From the NCBI GenBank assembly GCA_009786925.1, contig WRGY01000121.1, forward strand, positions 1 to 41,326: a stretch of 41,326 nt of DNA. The letters run 5' to 3'. This document shows, one piece after another, positions 16,253 through 23,904 of the stretch. The DNA comes from Defluviitaleaceae bacterium. GTDB taxonomy: Bacteria > Bacillota > Clostridia > Lachnospirales > WQUN01. Within the stretch, counting starts at the first letter, position 1, and each line of letters starts with the position of its first letter. The position numbers and the translations under genes were made by a program. Under the pieces are notes generated by a model, which did no database searches, was not told the origin of the DNA, and saw only the letters and a list, made by a program, of their open reading frames with translations.

Positions 16253-17234
16253 TTACTGTACCATCTGCAAGCACCCATATCGCCTGCGCACCAAAATCTT
16301 GCATCAGCCTTTTTCCTTCTTCTATGTCCATGATAAAGGCTGCAAGCGAAAGATTTTCTGCTACGATACTGCTGGGGTGCATTACCGTAACAGATGCGGC
16401 AACCGAAGCGGGCATCAGCGTACTTGGGTCAATAATATGGTGCATCCTAACCCCATCCACAACAAAATAACGTCGATAATCACCGCTGGTAAAAACAGCG
16501 GTATTTTTTGTAAAAATCACATCTATTATTTCGCCCCGGTTATTTGGGTCTGTTACACCTACGCCCCATGCGTCCCTATCCACACTACGTGGTGCTTGTG
16601 CAAGAAACATATCACCACCGACAGAAAGCGTAAAAGATTCAAACCCTTTTTCCATGACAAAATTTGCTGTTTTTTCTATAGCAAAGCCTTTGCCTATACT
16701 CCCGATGTCCAAGGACATACCCTCGTATCGCAAAAACACCGTACTTTCTTCTGCATTTATCACAATGTCGTTGATGTTTGTTAGCTTGCTTGCATAGATT
16801 AGTGCTTCCATATCTGGCAAAGTATTTGCGGATGATGATATATACTCACGCCAAATTTTTGTCACTGCACCTATCGCTATATTTACTACCCCATTTGTTT
16901 GGTGGTAGGCTTTCTTGCCTATAGTTAAAACTTCTATAATATCCTCATGTACTTTTACAGACGCGATACCCGCATTTCTATTTATGGTATAAATATTATT
17001 TATGCCTTGATACTCATTAAACATATCAAACAATATATGAAAATGGTGCAACTGCTCATGGATTACATTGCTAAAATATTCAAATTCCTCAATAGTCTCG
17101 GCATAACCTATCACGCTGGTAAATGTATCAAACACATCAAAAAACATAACATTAAACCGTTCGTAGTTTTCTTCTTCATAAGAAGCACAGCCCATAAAAA
17201 CCAAAAGAATAAATAAAACCATAAATTTATACAT
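16242..17234 (-). CDS. apbE: FAD:protein FMN transferase lipoprotein
   Basis: A 330-residue ApbE-family enzyme anchored by a lipobox (FMGC, C16 from the chosen start). It moves FMN from FAD to Ser/Thr in TGATx(S/T) motifs of secreted flavoproteins, here most likely the four-repeat lipoprotein at 12358-13977. Family motifs are [12 protein letters not shown] near the start, the substrate pocket segment [26 protein letters not shown] and [13 protein letters not shown] with the metal-binding aspartate region. In the last motif the usual glycine after Thr (DPxTG) is leucine. The second ATG (17234) is preferred because GGGGG lies 6 bases before it; the first ATG at 17240 directly abuts that site. 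It is the last gene of a three-gene minus-strand operon. Confidence 0.92.
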   Translation of the reverse strand: MYKFMVLFILLVFMGCASYEEENYERFNVMFFDVFDTFTSVIGYAETIEEFEYFSNVIHEQLHHFHILFDMFNEYQGINNIYTINRNAGIASVKVHEDIIEVLTIGKKAYHQTNGVVNIAIGAVTKIWREYISSSANTLPDMEALIYASKLTNINDIVINAEESTVFLRYEGMSLDIGSIGKGFAIEKTANFVMEKGFESFTLSVGGDMFLAQAPRSVDRDAWGVGVTDPNNRGEIIDVIFTKNTAVFTSGDYRRYFVVDGVRMHHIIDPSTLMPASVAASVTVMHPSSIVAENLSLAAFIMDIEEGKRLMQDFGAQAIWVLADGTVIKS

Positions 17235-17236
17235 CT

Positions 17237-17749
17237 TCATCCCCCATTAATTCTATTAAAAGCAGGAATAATAATTTTCAAAAACATCCCGGTGACTGTC
17301 CCAAAAACTGCACCGGTAATAATAAGCACAGGAAAATAAAAAACAAACAATCTAAAATCCCAAAGAAAAATGCAAGCAACAACAAGCTGTCCAACATTAA
17401 AGCCAATAGCACCCGCAACGCTATAAATAACATAAGAAATCCTTTGCCTAAACATAAAAAAAAGCACAAGCATAATAATAACCGAAAAAACCCCACCGGA
17501 AAAACTTAAAAGCCCGGCAACAGGCCCACGCAACAAAAATCCAAAAAGGGCCTTTAGACCCACCATAACAAACGCATCTTTTTTACCGACAAAAAAAAAC
17601 ACATACATAACAATAACATTAGCAAGCCCAATCTTACTAAACTGAGGAGGCAACATAGGAAGCGCGGGCATAGCTCTCTCTATCAAAAGTAAAACAAAAA
17701 CCATAGCAAGCATCATACCCATAAATGTAATCTTTTTTACATCAACCAC
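17237..17749 (-). CDS. Gx transporter / heptaprenyl diphosphate synthase component I-like membrane protein (EetB-like)
   Basis: A 170-residue membrane protein with about five helices (ITFMGMMLAMVFVLLLIERAMP, then FSKIGLANVIVMYVFFFVGKKDAFVMVGLKALFG, LLSFSGGVFSVIIML and the ITGAVFGTVTGMFLK end). It matches the small family once annotated as heptaprenyl diphosphate synthase component I, now often called Gx transporter, and resembles substrate-specific components of ECF transporters. This family occurs next to NusG-II and ApbE genes in flavin electron-transfer loci; the pair resembles EetA/EetB of Listeria. The start is GTG at 17749. The stop overlaps the apbE start region, and the NusG-II gene is 13 bases upstream. 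Confidence 0.8.
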   Translation of the reverse strand: MVDVKKITFMGMMLAMVFVLLLIERAMPALPMLPPQFSKIGLANVIVMYVFFFVGKKDAFVMVGLKALFGFLLRGPVAGLLSFSGGVFSVIIMLVLFFMFRQRISYVIYSVAGAIGFNVGQLVVACIFLWDFRLFVFYFPVLIITGAVFGTVTGMFLKIIIPAFNRINGG

Positions 17750-17762
17750 CCAAAGCCCACCC

Positions 17763-18134
17763 CTACCTGTTTTTTACGAACAAATCTATCCCGGCACTAT
17801 CCGCGTCTTCTCCTAAAATAGCCAAAACCGTATTGTTTGGCAAACAAACAGCCATTTGCCCGACGCGGCGTAAAAACCCCACATGCACGCACACCTTATC
17901 AGGGCAATCCGACTCCAAAAACGCAATTTGCCCATCTCTAATCTCAAACACAATATTTTCATTAGACGGCAAAGTAAATATCAAATCATCATCAAGGCTA
18001 AAAGTTGTAACACCAAAGAGACATGTAATCTGCGCAAAAACACCATCATCCCGCCTAAAAAAATAACGAGAAACCAGCAACAGTCCGCCCAAAATCAGAA
18101 TAATACCTACAATAATAAAATCTTTTTTTGTCAA
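17763..18134 (-). CDS. NusG domain II-containing membrane protein (EetA-like)
   Basis: A 123-residue protein with one N-terminal membrane helix (FIIVGIILILGGLLLVSRYFF) and an outside NusG-II domain carrying the characteristic ESDCPDKVCVHVGF and RRVGQMAVCLPNNTVL blocks. The three cysteines (two in DCPDKVC, one in VCLPN) are conserved in this family and could bind metal or form a disulfide. The start is put at TTG 18134 because the promoter at 18156-18184 would start transcription near 18149, after the in-frame GTG at 18152; GGGTGGCGA precedes the TTG. It heads the operon with the Gx-like protein and ApbE, a set found in extracytosolic electron-transfer loci. Confidence 0.82.
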   Translation of the reverse strand: MTKKDFIIVGIILILGGLLLVSRYFFRRDDGVFAQITCLFGVTTFSLDDDLIFTLPSNENIVFEIRDGQIAFLESDCPDKVCVHVGFLRRVGQMAVCLPNNTVLAILGEDADSAGIDLFVKNR

Positions 18135-18155
18135 ATCGCCACCCGCCCCCACGAA

Positions 18156-18184
18156 ATTTTATGCTAAAAAATATACTTTGTAAA
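18156..18184 (-). promoter_or_regulatory. Sigma-A promoter for the NusG-II/Gx/apbE operon
   Basis: On the minus strand TTTACA (18184-18179) and TAAAAT (18161-18156) are separated by 17 bases. Transcription would start near 18149, which favours the TTG start at 18134 and a very short leader. Confidence 0.75.
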
Positions 18185-18215
18185 CCCTGGGGAAATGCGC
18201 TTAAAGCAAAAAAGT

Positions 18216-18245
18216 TTGACAACGACAGGGTGGGAATGGTATTAT
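18216..18245 (+). promoter_or_regulatory. Strong sigma-A promoter for tetR-MFS
   Basis: A perfect TTGACA (18216-18221) and TATTAT (18240-18245) are separated by 18 bases. The likely start point is near 18252, just ahead of the TetR-type operator, so repressor binding would block early transcription. Confidence 0.8.
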
Positions 18246-18254
18246 CCCCACAAC

Positions 18255-18271
18255 AGACCATCGGTCGGTCT
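18255..18271. promoter_or_regulatory. TetR-family operator candidate
   Basis: AGACCATCGGTCGGTCT is an imperfect palindrome with perfect outer AGACC/GGTCT arms, of the GACC...GGTC type common for TetR regulators. It lies at the expected start point of the tetR promoter, 34 bases before the tetR ATG, and is best explained as an autoregulatory site. Confidence 0.7.
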
Positions 18272-18304
18272 ACAATTCCTTTTTAAACGATAGGAGTGGT
18301 ATAT

Positions 18305-18949
18305 ATGTCACGACGCATTGACCCGCAAAAAACTATTGCAAACATTCTCACGGTCTCGGAAAAGCTCTTTTTGGAAAAAGGCTACGAAAAGACAACAACA
18401 CAAGAGATTGTAAATGAAAGCGGCTTATCAAAAGGTACGATTTTTCACCACTTCAAATCAAAAGAGGATATTTTGTCCGCAGTACTGGAAAAGCATAACG
18501 ACTACACGGCAAAGGATATGCACAGATGGCTTTCCGAAATGGAAACATTGACATCGAGAGAAAAAATCGAGGGATTGTTTAATCGGTTTTATGAAGAAGC
18601 AGAAAGAACGCCACTATCAAAGTTAGCACTCACCTCCCAAAGCTCTCGACTTATTCTTGAGGATTTGAGGGTATGGGAAAAAAAAATATCACCCATCATC
18701 ACAACACTTATACAACAAGGCAATATCGACAAATCAATCAACACAGATTTCCCGGAAGAATGCGCCCACCTGTTTAATTTGCTGTTTTGTCTATGGTGTG
18801 ACCCTGTCACACTCGCCTGCGATGCAGAAGGTTTGCACAGACGTTTGCGTTTTATCCAACACACAATGAGGCTACTGGGTGTCGATGTTGCAAGCGACGA
18901 GTTTATAGAAAAATCTATGAAGTTTGCAGAAGACCTATATAAAAAATAG
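18305..18949 (+). CDS. TetR/AcrR family transcriptional regulator
   Basis: A 214-residue regulator. Residues about 5-60 are a typical TetR helix-turn-helix (TIANILTVSEKLFLEKGYEKTTTQEI, SGLSKGTIFHHFKSKEDILSAVLE). The C-terminal helical part, about 70-214, would bind the effector and dimerise; it has an FNRFYEEAE and LFNLLFCLWCDP region. The start is ATG at 18305, with TAGGAG 8 bases upstream; a GTG at 18296 lies inside that site. It is 29 bases before the MFS gene on the same strand and probably represses itself and that transporter. The effector is unknown. Confidence 0.93.
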   Translation: MSRRIDPQKTIANILTVSEKLFLEKGYEKTTTQEIVNESGLSKGTIFHHFKSKEDILSAVLEKHNDYTAKDMHRWLSEMETLTSREKIEGLFNRFYEEAERTPLSKLALTSQSSRLILEDLRVWEKKISPIITTLIQQGNIDKSINTDFPEECAHLFNLLFCLWCDPVTLACDAEGLHRRLRFIQHTMRLLGVDVASDEFIEKSMKFAEDLYKK

Positions 18950-18969
18950 CGCGAGCGCGCTTCGAAAGA
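18949..18969 (+). repeat. GCGC palindrome between tetR and the MFS gene
   Basis: GCGCGAGCGCGC begins in the last base of the tetR stop codon and is followed by TTCGAAAG and then the MFS ribosome binding site. The GCGCGCTTC core is shared with the ogt leader (6314-6322), and ACGCGCTTCG is found at the spoIIIAC/AD junction. Confidence 0.45.
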
Positions 18970-18978
18970 GGGATGATT

Positions 18979-20205
18979 ATGAAAATCAAAAACAACCGTA
19001 TATGGCTATTAGTTATTATACTGGTAAGCTACTTTGTCGTCGGATTTCCCGACGGCGCGTTTACTGTATCATGGGATGCCATGGAACTTGGCTTGGGCTT
19101 GGTCACATTTCACTCCGGGATTATTTTAGTGGGATATTCGGTGACATATACATTGGCGGGCATTATCCTTGCAAGCTTAAACCGTTTTATAAAATTACAG
19201 ACCATATATCTGTTTGGGCTTATCATTATGGCATTGGGTTTCGTAGGGCTTGCATTTTCTGCAAACTTCATTATGGCGTTGATTACAATAACCGTTTACG
19301 GATTTGGCACGGGTGCCATGGCATCCAGCATGAATGCCTATATGGCAAAACATTTTAGTGCAAAACAGAATAACTTGATGCACTTTTTTTGGGGAGCCGG
19401 AGCCGCTGTTAGTCCGCTCATCATGGGACGATTGTTGGTTTTGGACTTTAGCCAAACTTATGTACCGGGTGTGGGATATGATTTTAATGTATACGAATAC
19501 GGCTGGACAGCAGGTTATCTTGTAATTGCAGGTATCGTAGGAATTGTAGGCCTCATGCTGCTCATCAGTATGTACAAAAAAATCTGGATTGATGATGACG
19601 GTCGAGCAGACGAAGCGGTACAAACACATGAGACGAGCGAGCGAAAAAAACACCTCACAAAAAAATGGCATGAAGCGGTAGAAATTCTTACATTTTTCTT
19701 TCTTGGCGGCACAGATTATACGGTTGTATTCTTTACCAGCACTGTACTCATGCGTGAGCGGGGTTTTACCATTGCAGAGGTCGCGATATTCTCTACTATG
19801 TATTATGTAGGGATGACGCTTGGTCGTTTGGTCTTTGGCTGGCTTGCAAAATGGCTCAAAGAAATCACGATTATCCGCATCGGTATTGTCATTGCTGTCA
19901 CAGGGGTTTTGACACTATGGTTTACCAGTAGCATTGTGGGTATGGCCTTTGCCGGATTTGGGCTTGGCCCATTGCTCCCCACCCTAGTCTGCGACACGTC
20001 AAATCGCTTTAAACCAAAGCTGATTTCAAAACTGGTGGGTTATGAACTTGCAGCATTTGGTGCCGGTATTGCGGTTTTGTTTTTCATCACCAGCGTGGTT
20101 TTGACTTTGACAACATACGAAGCATTATTCCCCATCGTCTTATCTTTTATATTATTAGTATTCCTATGCAATGAAATATTGCAACGCGCATGGAAAACAA
20201 GCTAG
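18979..20205 (+). CDS. Major facilitator superfamily transporter
   Basis: A 408-residue transporter with twelve predicted helices in two halves of six. The first helix is WLLVIILVSYFVVGFPDGAF; a GFGTGAMASSMNAYMAKHF segment in helix 4-5 and FFLGGTDYTVVFFTSTVL at the start of the second half resemble the sugar/FucP-like branch of the superfamily. A charged cytoplasmic loop (about residues 205-235) separates the halves. The second ATG (18979) is preferred, with GAGGG 6 bases before it. It is co-transcribed with TetR. Substrate cannot be stated; sugar uptake or drug export are both possible. Its end overlaps the amidase gene by four bases, tail to tail. Confidence 0.88.
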   Translation: MKIKNNRIWLLVIILVSYFVVGFPDGAFTVSWDAMELGLGLVTFHSGIILVGYSVTYTLAGIILASLNRFIKLQTIYLFGLIIMALGFVGLAFSANFIMALITITVYGFGTGAMASSMNAYMAKHFSAKQNNLMHFFWGAGAAVSPLIMGRLLVLDFSQTYVPGVGYDFNVYEYGWTAGYLVIAGIVGIVGLMLLISMYKKIWIDDDGRADEAVQTHETSERKKHLTKKWHEAVEILTFFFLGGTDYTVVFFTSTVLMRERGFTIAEVAIFSTMYYVGMTLGRLVFGWLAKWLKEITIIRIGIVIAVTGVLTLWFTSSIVGMAFAGFGLGPLLPTLVCDTSNRFKPKLISKLVGYELAAFGAGIAVLFFITSVVLTLTTYEALFPIVLSFILLVFLCNEILQRAWKTS

Positions 20206-20756
20206 ACGACTGTTTCTTGTATACCTTCTGCAATAGCATATGCAACTTTATCTATGTCCAGCTTTGCCATATCCTGAGGGTTGTTTAAATATGCTACTTC
20301 CAACAAAACCGTAGGCATGTGGGTAAGACGAAGAATGCCAAAGCCATCCAATCCTTTTGGATTTACATTCGTAAAAACGCCGTGATTTTGCAATCCAAGA
20401 GACGCAAGGCGGGCTAAAATTGCGTCTGCAAGCTTTTTTGCCCGCCCATTCCACATAGTAGCATCCCTTATACTCACAAACGCCTCAGAGCCTGTCTCCG
20501 GGGTGCCATCATTACTATTTAGGTGTATTTCTACCACTGCATCTACATTGTTATCGTTTGCAAGCTTTGCATCGTGTGTGATACTACGCTCTGTGTCGGT
20601 TACGTGATTATTGATAACCACGTAACCCCACTCCCGCAGAATCGCCGTTACTGCATTCGAAATAGCCAGCGTAAAGACTTTTTCTTCATGCCCGTTTGCT
20701 CTTGCTCCATGGTCGCTTCCTCCATGCCCTGCAAATACCGCTATTTTTTTTGCCAC
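20202..20756 (-). CDS. N-acetylmuramoyl-L-alanine amidase (Amidase_3)
   Basis: A 184-residue zinc amidase of the Amidase_3 family, which cleaves the bond between muramic acid and the stem peptide. Zinc ligands are visible as H11 (FAGHGG), E24 or E25 (NGHEEK) and H78 (EIHLNS), with the catalytic glutamate E153 (LLEVAYLNN). There is no signal peptide and no cell-wall binding domain, so it is a bare catalytic domain, as in some phage-type or spore-related amidases; how it reaches the wall is unclear. The start is GTG at 20756, with GGGAG 7 bases upstream inside the rhodanese gene's end. It is the last gene after GH43 and rhodanese. Confidence 0.92.
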   Translation of the reverse strand: MAKKIAVFAGHGGSDHGARANGHEEKVFTLAISNAVTAILREWGYVVINNHVTDTERSITHDAKLANDNNVDAVVEIHLNSNDGTPETGSEAFVSIRDATMWNGRAKKLADAILARLASLGLQNHGVFTNVNPKGLDGFGILRLTHMPTVLLEVAYLNNPQDMAKLDIDKVAYAIAEGIQETVV

Positions 20757-20760
20757 GAGA

Positions 20761-21210
20761 TTACTCCCTCTCATATGGCCAAGAATTTATACCGCCAAAG
20801 TCATAAACATTTGTATATCCCATGGAAATCAGCTCATAAACCGCGTCGCGACTTCTTACGCCGCTACGACAGTAGACAAGTATCAATGCATCCTTGTCTG
20901 CAAGCACCGTCCCTGCTTTATCACGTATCGTATAGTTTGGCAACAAAATAGCTCCCGGTATCCTGCCTGCATCAAATTCTTCTGGCGTTCTTACATCCAC
21001 GATAATTGCATTTGATTTCATTTTTTCTCGTGCTTCCGATGCAGTTATAAAATAGTTCCTGTTCATTTCGATTTCTTCCCCCCTAAAGAAACGCGTATCT
21101 ATCGCGTTTTCTTCATTTTCATATGGCACTTTATATAGTGAAAATTCACTGTAGTGCCATGCCGTGGCGAGAATAAAGATTATAATAAATGATATAATTT
21201 TTATTTTCAT
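20761..21210 (-). CDS. Membrane-anchored rhodanese-domain protein
   Basis: A 149-residue protein with an N-terminal hydrophobic signal/anchor (IKIISFIIIFILATAWHY) and a single rhodanese domain at about residues 55-149. The active-site cysteine is C114 in YCRSGVRS; IIVDVRTPEEFDAGRIPGA is the typical entry motif. The domain would lie outside the membrane and carry sulfur as a persulfide or act as a redox/sulfur relay. It has AGGAG upstream of the ATG. It is 62 bases after GH43 and 4 bases before the amidase gene, the latter pair probably coupled. Confidence 0.9.
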   Translation of the reverse strand: MKIKIISFIIIFILATAWHYSEFSLYKVPYENEENAIDTRFFRGEEIEMNRNYFITASEAREKMKSNAIIVDVRTPEEFDAGRIPGAILLPNYTIRDKAGTVLADKDALILVYCRSGVRSRDAVYELISMGYTNVYDFGGINSWPYERE

Positions 21211-21272
21211 GGCAAATTGCTCCTGATTTTATAGTATGCAAGGGGGGTAAAATTGGTGTTTTCAGAGGTCGC

Positions 21273-22805
21273 CTAAAACGCCTTGTACTCGAAAATGGAA
21301 AACAAGGCGCGGTTATCACTATCTTCACCGTTTGATGAAGCGTACATACCTATTGTGTTACCTACAAAACCACCTGCGACATCTGTACTCAACATCCTTG
21401 CATCGACTGATAAAAGGATGTCAGTATCACTGACAGCATCAGTACCAAAAGTAAATTCCATTACCTGTTCTTTCGCACAAACCCTAAGATATAGGGGTTT
21501 GTCAGAGTTAACAATTGGACTTTCGTACAAGGTTGTAAGCACTTCGTTTTCGCATTTTATTATTTTTATTAAATCTTTTGTTTGCACAAATTGATAGTGA
21601 AATTTTCTGCTCTGAAATATCACAAGTCCGGCGCATTCATTTTCATTTTTTGGAGAAAACTGCATTTTTGCCACGACCTCAAAGCTTTTGTGTTGTTGGC
21701 GGACACAGAGGTAGCTTACGCTTTCCTTTTCAATAATTTTATTCTTGTTTAAACGAAGATGAAGCCCATCCGTATCGAGTTTATGGTCATCAGGGATGGG
21801 ATTGCGAAGATGTAACAGATTGATGGGGAGCTTAGACGCACCAGTAAAGTCAAAGCTCGTGCGCTGATGAAATGTCACCGGAGGCAAGTCGGGGAATCGT
21901 TCTGTAGAACGCACAAGCCCTACTCCATAGTTAAACACAGGCCAGTCATCCTCCCATGCAACAGGCACAAGAAAGGTCTCGCGTCCGAGGTTTCTGTATC
22001 GCCCGCCATATGGACGTGATGCCAGCAACACCGCCCACCATTCTCCGTGTTGCGTCTCTACAAGGTCTGAGTGGCCTACGTTTACTATAGGATAGTCCCT
22101 GCCCAAATGACGATGTGTCAGTATAGGATTTGACTTATGACCTTCGTAATAACCGGTTAATGTTTTGCTGCGAGCTACAGTGATTGCATGTTCGTGACCT
22201 GTGCCGCCTTCGGATATAAGCAGATAATACCAGTCACCTTTTTTGTAAATATGTGGGCCTTCAGGCCATACTGCATTTTTTAGCGCGCTATGCCAGATTA
22301 CATGGCGTTCGCCCACCAGTTTCATTTCTTTAAGGTCAAGTTCTTGTAGGTATATATCATTGTCTCCATAGTATTTGCCGTCGGGTTTTTCGCATGTACC
22401 GTGGTAGTAACACTTGCCATTCTCAAAGTACAGCGATGGGTCTATACCAACTGCCCCCTCCAAAAAGAATGGCTCAGACCATGGCCCTGCCGGATTTTTT
22501 GCAGTAACAATAAAGTTTCCGCCGCCTGATACATTGGTGGTAATCATATAAAAAATACCATCGTTGTATCGGATAGTAGGTGCAAATATACCTTGGCTAA
22601 CCTCAGTATTGGCCAAAGGCAGCTGCGAATCGCGTGTCAAAACATTGCCTATTTGCTTCCAATGCACCAAGTCTTTGCTATGAAAAATCGGCACACCCGG
22701 AAAGTAAGCAAAAGTAGAAGTAACAAGGTAATAATCTTCATCCACCCTGCACACCGATGGGTCAGGATAAAATCCGGGCAAAATCGGGTTTTCGAAAGTT
22801 TGCAT
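21273..22805 (-). CDS. Glycoside hydrolase family 43 (beta-xylosidase / alpha-L-arabinofuranosidase type)
   Basis: A 510-residue cytoplasmic enzyme with a five-bladed beta-propeller GH43 domain (about 1-310) and a C-terminal beta-sandwich (about 330-510). The catalytic base is D15 in GFYPDPSVCR, the pKa-modulating aspartate is in GIDPSLY and the general acid glutamate is in WPEGPHIY. No signal peptide is seen, so it works on imported oligosaccharides. The ATG at 22805 has AGGAG 8 bases upstream; a GTG three codons earlier is less likely. It is divergent from a sugar kinase gene, and a palindrome lies in the shared gap. Xylosidase versus arabinofuranosidase cannot be decided. Confidence 0.9.
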   Translation of the reverse strand: MQTFENPILPGFYPDPSVCRVDEDYYLVTSTFAYFPGVPIFHSKDLVHWKQIGNVLTRDSQLPLANTEVSQGIFAPTIRYNDGIFYMITTNVSGGGNFIVTAKNPAGPWSEPFFLEGAVGIDPSLYFENGKCYYHGTCEKPDGKYYGDNDIYLQELDLKEMKLVGERHVIWHSALKNAVWPEGPHIYKKGDWYYLLISEGGTGHEHAITVARSKTLTGYYEGHKSNPILTHRHLGRDYPIVNVGHSDLVETQHGEWWAVLLASRPYGGRYRNLGRETFLVPVAWEDDWPVFNYGVGLVRSTERFPDLPPVTFHQRTSFDFTGASKLPINLLHLRNPIPDDHKLDTDGLHLRLNKNKIIEKESVSYLCVRQQHKSFEVVAKMQFSPKNENECAGLVIFQSRKFHYQFVQTKDLIKIIKCENEVLTTLYESPIVNSDKPLYLRVCAKEQVMEFTFGTDAVSDTDILLSVDARMLSTDVAGGFVGNTIGMYASSNGEDSDNRALFSIFEYKAF

Positions 22806-22833
22806 AATTAACACTCCTCTTTTATAAAATTGC

Positions 22834-22846
22834 TGTTATAATAACA
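22834..22846. promoter_or_regulatory. Palindrome TGTTATAATAACA between GH43 and sugar kinase
   Basis: This perfect 13-bp palindrome (central A) contains TATAAT (22837-22842), a consensus -10 on the plus strand, though no matching -35 is seen. It sits in the middle of the 78-base divergent gap and is a plausible operator for a sugar regulator encoded elsewhere. Confidence 0.45.
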
Positions 22847-22883
22847 TGGACAAATGTTAAGAAAAAGAGATGGGAGCGTTCAA

Positions 22884-23882
22884 ATGAAAAAATATTTTTT
22901 AGGCGTGGATGGCGGCAATACAAAAACGGACTATGTACTATTCACAATCGACGGCAAATATGTAGACATGTTGCATACAAGCACATGCAGTCATGAGCAA
23001 TTTGAAAACGGTTTTGACGGAATGGAATCAACGATGCGTGATCAACTAGACGAAATTCTATCCCGCAATGACATAAAAGTGAAAGATATTGCAGCTGCGG
23101 GCTTTGGTTTGGCTGGTGCAGACTTGCCGTGGCAGGTAAAAGAACTAAAAAAACGTGTAGAAAAAATAGGTTTTACCAAATACGGATTGGCTAACGACGG
23201 TATTTTGGGTATCAAAGCAGAGTCAGAAAGCGGTGCAGGCATTTGCGCAGTTAACGGAACAGGCACAGTTGTAATAGGAATAAACGGACGTGGAGATATT
23301 TTGCAAATCGGCGGTGTAGGCCCTCTATCCGGAGATACCGCCGGAGGGAGTTACATCCGCGACAGAATCATTGCAACATTGTATGATTTCCATTATCGTT
23401 GTGGTGAGGACTCATCGATGTTTAATGATGTGTTGGAGTTGCTCCATGCCGAACCACATGATTTGTTATCAGTGATGGGCGATTATGACATGCTGACTAT
23501 GTATATGCGAGACATAATAAAACTGGGAGCGAAGGCCGCCATGGAGGGTGACAAGACGGCAAAAAAAATATTCGACGACATAGGCATAAGCATCGGAAAA
23601 TCAGCCGCAGGATGTATCAACCGCTTGGATTTTACGGGTCAAGGCACGGCAGATTCTCCGCTTACAATCGTACAAGTGGGAAGTATATGGCACAAAATCC
23701 CCTACGAGGGTATGAACGCCTCCTTCCTAAAAACAGTGCAAGATTTAAGCGGCAAACAATGCAGAATCCTTCCGCTGGAAACAACAGCCGCAGTAGGAGG
23801 CGTATTATGGGCAAAAGAAATCGCAGACAAGGAAATCCCGTCTGCGACATTTAGGAGCAGGGTAGTTCAAGGGGCTAAATAG
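22884..23882 (+). CDS. BadF/BadG-type sugar kinase (N-acetylglucosamine kinase-like)
   Basis: A 332-residue ATPase of the BadF/BadG/BcrA/BcrD family in the ASKHA fold, which includes N-acetylglucosamine kinases. The phosphate 1 motif is FLGVDGGNTKTDYVLF, AAAGFGLAGAD follows, and the phosphate 2/adenosine region is CAVNGTGTVVIGING with GDTAGGSYIRD. The start is ATG at 22884, with GGGAG upstream. The stop codon lies inside a terminator hairpin. Neighbours (GH43, ribose-type ABC transporter) point to phosphorylation of an imported sugar. The substrate is not certain. Confidence 0.85.
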   Translation: MKKYFLGVDGGNTKTDYVLFTIDGKYVDMLHTSTCSHEQFENGFDGMESTMRDQLDEILSRNDIKVKDIAAAGFGLAGADLPWQVKELKKRVEKIGFTKYGLANDGILGIKAESESGAGICAVNGTGTVVIGINGRGDILQIGGVGPLSGDTAGGSYIRDRIIATLYDFHYRCGEDSSMFNDVLELLHAEPHDLLSVMGDYDMLTMYMRDIIKLGAKAAMEGDKTAKKIFDDIGISIGKSAAGCINRLDFTGQGTADSPLTIVQVGSIWHKIPYEGMNASFLKTVQDLSGKQCRILPLETTAAVGGVLWAKEIADKEIPSATFRSRVVQGAK

Positions 23883-23892
23883 CCCCTTTTTT
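23871..23892 (+). terminator. Rho-independent terminator after the sugar kinase
   Basis: GGGGCT (23871-23876) pairs with AGCCCC (23881-23886) around AAAT and is followed by six T. The kinase stop codon TAG (23880-23882) is inside the hairpin. It separates the kinase from the convergent binding-protein gene. Confidence 0.9.
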
Positions 23893-23904
23893 AATTCAAA
23901 ATAT

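Noticed and set aside
15523-16278. A 251-residue minus-strand frame opposite the chemoreceptor signalling domain
   Set aside because: Ser/Ala-rich mirror of the highly conserved signalling tip; no start signal and no known family.
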